From Hydrogenophaga sp. BPS33 (GTDB taxonomy: Bacteria > Pseudomonadota > Gammaproteobacteria > Burkholderiales > Burkholderiaceae_C): a stretch of 64,000 nt of DNA. Shown piece by piece: positions 61,371 to 64,000 of this stretch. Position 1 is the stretch's first letter; the number at the start of each line of letters is the position of its first letter. The notes under the pieces were generated by a model. The model was not told the origin of the DNA and did not search any database. It worked only from the letters and a program-made list of their open reading frames with translations. The stretch covers positions 2,356,001-2,420,000 of the forward strand of contig NZ_CP044549.1 of NCBI RefSeq assembly GCF_009859475.1. Direction: 5' to 3'. The position numbers were made by a program, and so were the translations under genes.

Positions 61371-62639
61371 TCATCGAGGGGGGAGAACTTCGGCCATGGA
61401 GAGCACCGCCTCGGCCACGTCGATCAGGCGCCGGTTCTGGTTCATGGCCATCTGGCGCATGGTCTTGTGCGCCGCTTCTTCGCTGAGCTGTCGGTGTGCC
61501 ATCAAAAGTCCTTTGGCGCGTTCGATCACTTTGCGCTCGTTCAGGCGGGCGCGCACGGTATCGAGCTCCTCGCTCATGTTCTGCAGACGGCGTGCCTGCT
61601 CTTGCACCAACTCCAGGATCGAGCGCTCCAGTTGCAACCCGTATCCCTGGGGATTGGCGACATAGGCCGCCGGCGCGTTCGGGCCGAGTGCGGGCGCGTC
61701 CTCGAAGAAGGACATGGCGCCGGCGCCTGTGGCCGCTGGATGCAGCGACTCGTAGGACGACAGCTCATCCCGGGCCAGGGCGACCTTGTCCTCGCATGCG
61801 CGCAACAGATCCAACGCCAGGCGGTCCTCGACCGCCTTCATGCGATCGATGCGCTGGCTGCAGCAATCGAACCAGGCTTGGCTGAGCTGCGGGTCCAGCA
61901 CCGCGCCGTGCGCCACGGTGCACAGCACGCGCCGCAGGCGCTCGAGCTCCGCCAGGGTGGCACTGTCCTGGCTGGCCTGCCAAAGATCGAAGTTGCGGGG
62001 CTGCGCGAATGCTCCGAACACCTCCAGGCATCGCTCCTGCGACTCGACCAGATGCAGCAGGCGATGTTGCTCGGCGTTGTCGGCCCGGCCCGAGGCAAAG
62101 AGCGCAGACCCCGCAGCGCGCTCCTGTCCCGCGAACTCCTTGCCCTGCATGAAGTTGAATCGCGCCACCAGCAGGCGCGAAATCTCGGGATCGCTTGCGC
62201 TGTCGGCGGCTTCGAAGACGACGGCGAGCAAACCCGAGATCAGGCGCACATAGGCGTCGGTTGACTGGCGTGTGGTCCATTGCAGCGACGCTACCCGTTC
62301 GCGCAAGCCGTCCAGCGCATCGAGGCCATGCAGCACATAGGCGATGCGGCTGAACAGGCGCGCGCCGTGGCCCACGCTTGCCGATGCCGTGTCGAGGTTG
62401 TCGAAACAGGCCCGCAGCTCCTTTTCCACTTCCCGGCATTCCTCGATTTGCTTCTGATGGGACGGCTGGAATTGGTGGCCATGGGAGCCGATCAGCAGGT
62501 TGGAGAGCCCGCGCTCTCGCTGCAGGCCGTGGATGAGACGACCGGTGACATTCACCAGCGCGCTGGTGAGTGCAAGCTGCTGCAACTCGTCGATTTCGCA
62601 ACGCTTGGCGGCCAGGAGAAAGCTCAGTCCAGACTTCAT
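61371..62639 (-). CDS. NIT-domain/ANTAR nitrate-responsive antitermination regulator (NasR-like)
   Basis: A 422-aa NasR-like protein. The N-terminal all-helical nitrate- and nitrite-sensing domain (about 30-290; [18 protein letters not shown] is the typical opening) is followed by a C-terminal ANTAR domain ([24 protein letters not shown], about 365-415). In Klebsiella, NasR binds nitrate and prevents termination in the nas operon leader. Here the ready target is the dual-hexaloop leader of nrtA just downstream. The gene ends 30 bases before the NtrC-like site. Confidence 0.9.
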   Translation of the reverse strand: MKSGLSFLLAAKRCEIDELQQLALTSALVNVTGRLIHGLQRERGLSNLLIGSHGHQFQPSHQKQIEECREVEKELRACFDNLDTASASVGHGARLFSRIAYVLHGLDALDGLRERVASLQWTTRQSTDAYVRLISGLLAVVFEAADSASDPEISRLLVARFNFMQGKEFAGQERAAGSALFASGRADNAEQHRLLHLVESQERCLEVFGAFAQPRNFDLWQASQDSATLAELERLRRVLCTVAHGAVLDPQLSQAWFDCCSQRIDRMKAVEDRLALDLLRACEDKVALARDELSSYESLHPAATGAGAMSFFEDAPALGPNAPAAYVANPQGYGLQLERSILELVQEQARRLQNMSEELDTVRARLNERKVIERAKGLLMAHRQLSEEAAHKTMRQMAMNQNRRLIDVAEAVLSMAEVLPPR

Positions 62640-62674
62640 GGTGGAGGGACAAGTGGCAAGTCCCCGTGGCGAGA

Positions 62675-62689
62675 GCAACAAGCATGCCG
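62675..62689 (-). promoter_or_regulatory. Possible sigma-54 promoter of the NasR-like gene (CGGCATGCTTGTTGC)
   Basis: Exact TTGC, GG-N10-GC spacing and four of six -24 bases match. Predicted start about 24 bases before the ATG at 62639. It lies in the short region shared with divergent tsaD. Confidence 0.5.
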
Positions 62690-62705
62690 CCCGTACACTT
62701 CCCGC

Positions 62706-63809
62706 ATGCTGATATTGGGAATCGAGTCGTCCTGCGACGAAACTGGCGTCGCCCTGGTCGACGCCAGCGGCAGCGCCACGCCGCGCCTGCTGGGGCATGC
62801 GTTGCACAGCCAGATCGAGATGCACCAGGCCTACGGCGGTGTGGTGCCCGAACTGGCCAGCCGCGACCACATTCGCCGCGTGCTGCCCTTGACCGATGCG
62901 GTGCTGGCGCAAGCCGGCCTGCCCCTCTCGGCGATCGACGCCGTGGCCTACACCCGTGGCCCGGGCCTGGCGGGGGCGCTGCTGGTCGGCTCTGGCGTGG
63001 CTTGCGCGCTGGGCTTCGCGCTCGGCAAGCCGGTGGTTGGCGTGCACCACCTCGAAGGCCATCTGCTCTCGCCCTTTCTGAGCGCCGACCCGCCCGAGTT
63101 CCCTTTCGTGGCCCTGCTGGTATCGGGCGGCCACAGCCAGCTCATGCAGGTGGACGGCGTGGGCCGCTACGAATTGCTGGGTGAGACCATCGACGACGCG
63201 GCCGGGGAAGCCTTCGACAAGTCGGCCAAGCTGCTCGGCCTGCCGTATCCCGGCGGCCCCGCGCTCTCGCGCCTGGCGCAGCAGGGTGATCCGCAGGCCT
63301 ACAAGTTTCCGCGTCCGCTGCTGCACAGCGGCGATCTGGACTTTTCCTTTGCCGGCCTGAAGACCGCGGTGCTGACCCAGGTGAAGCGCCTGGCCCACGC
63401 CCAGCTCGACGGCCCGGCCACGCCACACCTGGCCGACCCGCTGAGCGCGCAGCAGAAAGCGGACGTGGCCGCCAGCGTGCAGGCCGCCATCGTCGAGTTG
63501 CTGGTGAAGAAGTCCATGGCGGCGCTGCGCCAGACCGGCCTGCGCCGGCTGGTGGTGGCCGGTGGCGTGGGCGCCAACGCCTTGCTGCGCGAGCAGCTGG
63601 GCGCTGCCTGCGCACACAAGGGCGTTCGGGTGCACTACCCGGAGCTGCATCTGTGCACCGACAACGGCGCCATGATCGCCCTGGCCGGCGGCATGCGGGT
63701 GCAAGCGGGGTTGGCCGACATCGCCTCCCCCGACGGCGAGGGCTACCGCTTTGACGTCAAGCCGCGCTGGCCATTGGCCGACCTGGGGGCATCACCCACT
63801 CCGAAATGA
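62706..63809 (+). CDS. tsaD: tRNA N6-threonylcarbamoyladenosine biosynthesis protein TsaD
   Basis: A 367-aa Kae1/TsaD protein. [14 protein letters not shown], the metal-binding [31 protein letters not shown], and [15 protein letters not shown] are all intact. It transfers the threonylcarbamoyl group to A37 of ANN-decoding tRNAs with TsaB/TsaE. It is divergent from the NasR-like gene and functionally unrelated to nitrate. Confidence 0.96.
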   Translation: MLILGIESSCDETGVALVDASGSATPRLLGHALHSQIEMHQAYGGVVPELASRDHIRRVLPLTDAVLAQAGLPLSAIDAVAYTRGPGLAGALLVGSGVACALGFALGKPVVGVHHLEGHLLSPFLSADPPEFPFVALLVSGGHSQLMQVDGVGRYELLGETIDDAAGEAFDKSAKLLGLPYPGGPALSRLAQQGDPQAYKFPRPLLHSGDLDFSFAGLKTAVLTQVKRLAHAQLDGPATPHLADPLSAQQKADVAASVQAAIVELLVKKSMAALRQTGLRRLVVAGGVGANALLREQLGAACAHKGVRVHYPELHLCTDNGAMIALAGGMRVQAGLADIASPDGEGYRFDVKPRWPLADLGASPTPK

Positions 63810-63941
63810 CCCGCTGTGCGGTCGGCGGTGTTCCATAATTATGAATTAGACTGTCGCGCCGTGTCGCGGATGAGACATTGGTGGCGGGCCGCGACCCTGT
63901 GCTGGCCCGTGCTGTATCGACTCCTGGAGACCTCTTTTTTC

Positions 63942-64000
63942 ATGAAATCCCTGTTCGATTCTCTGATGTCCCCGCGCCGCCGCCGGGTGTTGGCCGCGGC
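63942..64000 (+). CDS. Start of a CDS cut by the right edge
   Basis: An ATG at 63942 opens a frame MKSLFDSLMSPRRRRVLAA that runs off the window. It follows an A/T-rich stretch (about 63831-63848) that could hold a promoter, and GGAG lies 12 bases upstream of the ATG, a little far for a binding site. No family can be named from 19 residues. Confidence 0.4.
   Translation, partial: MKSLFDSLMSPRRRRVLAA

Noticed and set aside
1..64000. tRNA, rRNA, CRISPR arrays, insertion sequences, prophage
   Set aside because: No clover-leaf candidate, repeat-spacer array, transposase or phage gene was recognised. Repeats present are the CDI modules, REP-like palindromes and short intergenic repeats.

Overview
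The window is GC-rich DNA from a betaproteobacterium, most likely a Comamonadaceae (Hydrogenophaga/Acidovorax-like) member. This rests on gene content and protein character (cyoABCD next to SURF1 and RegBA, the nirBD-nasA-ybiB-cobA order, Comamonadaceae-style PmbA/DarP/MogA genes), not on a database search. No rRNA, tRNA or CRISPR array was recognised.

Layout: 1-2.3 kb holds a repeat-domain protein of unknown function, probably cut by the left edge. A GFA-family protein and an MFS transporter (2.4-4.3 kb) follow, then a bo3-type quinol oxidase operon with a SURF1-like factor and a RegB/RegA redox two-component pair (4.5-11.2 kb). From 11.2 to 20.3 kb lies a contact-dependent inhibition (CDI) locus: a 1990-aa CdiA-like exoprotein, an overlapping immunity gene, and downstream a graveyard of displaced toxin-tip/immunity modules that all join at the same point of the cdiA core. 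No outer-membrane TpsB partner is present in the window. A metallo-beta-lactamase-fold hydrolase precedes it.

The 22-34.4 kb stretch is a signalling and stress island. It holds a sigma-54 response-regulator activator, a second-copy-like rpoN, a DUF2383 protein, an OmpA-like barrel, a lone receiver, MgtC, a GlsB/YeaQ-type membrane protein and two large sensor kinases. Several genes carry -24/-12 promoter matches, and two share the palindrome CGGCAA-N3-TTGCCGCA, suggesting a self-contained sigma-54 regulon.

34.5-45.2 kb is mostly housekeeping: suhB, trmJ, cysE, slyD, mogA, darP, pmbA, a LivK-type binding protein, yqeY, rpsU, an FAD oxidoreductase and a sterol-desaturase-family protein.

45.2-62.6 kb is a complete nitrate assimilation cluster: cobA (siroheme), ybiB, nasA, nirD, nirB, a receiver-ANTAR-PilJ fusion regulator, a PP2C/Ser-Thr kinase fusion, a NarK-type transporter, an NrtABD-type ABC importer and a NIT-ANTAR regulator. 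Five sigma-54-like promoters occur here. The nrtA, nirB and narK transcripts begin with stem-loops carrying six-base loops of the form RAYGRN. In front of nrtA there are two such loops, the second overlapping a Rho-independent terminator, which is the layout expected for ANTAR-controlled antitermination, with an NtrC-like palindrome upstream. The window ends with tsaD and the first codons of another gene.
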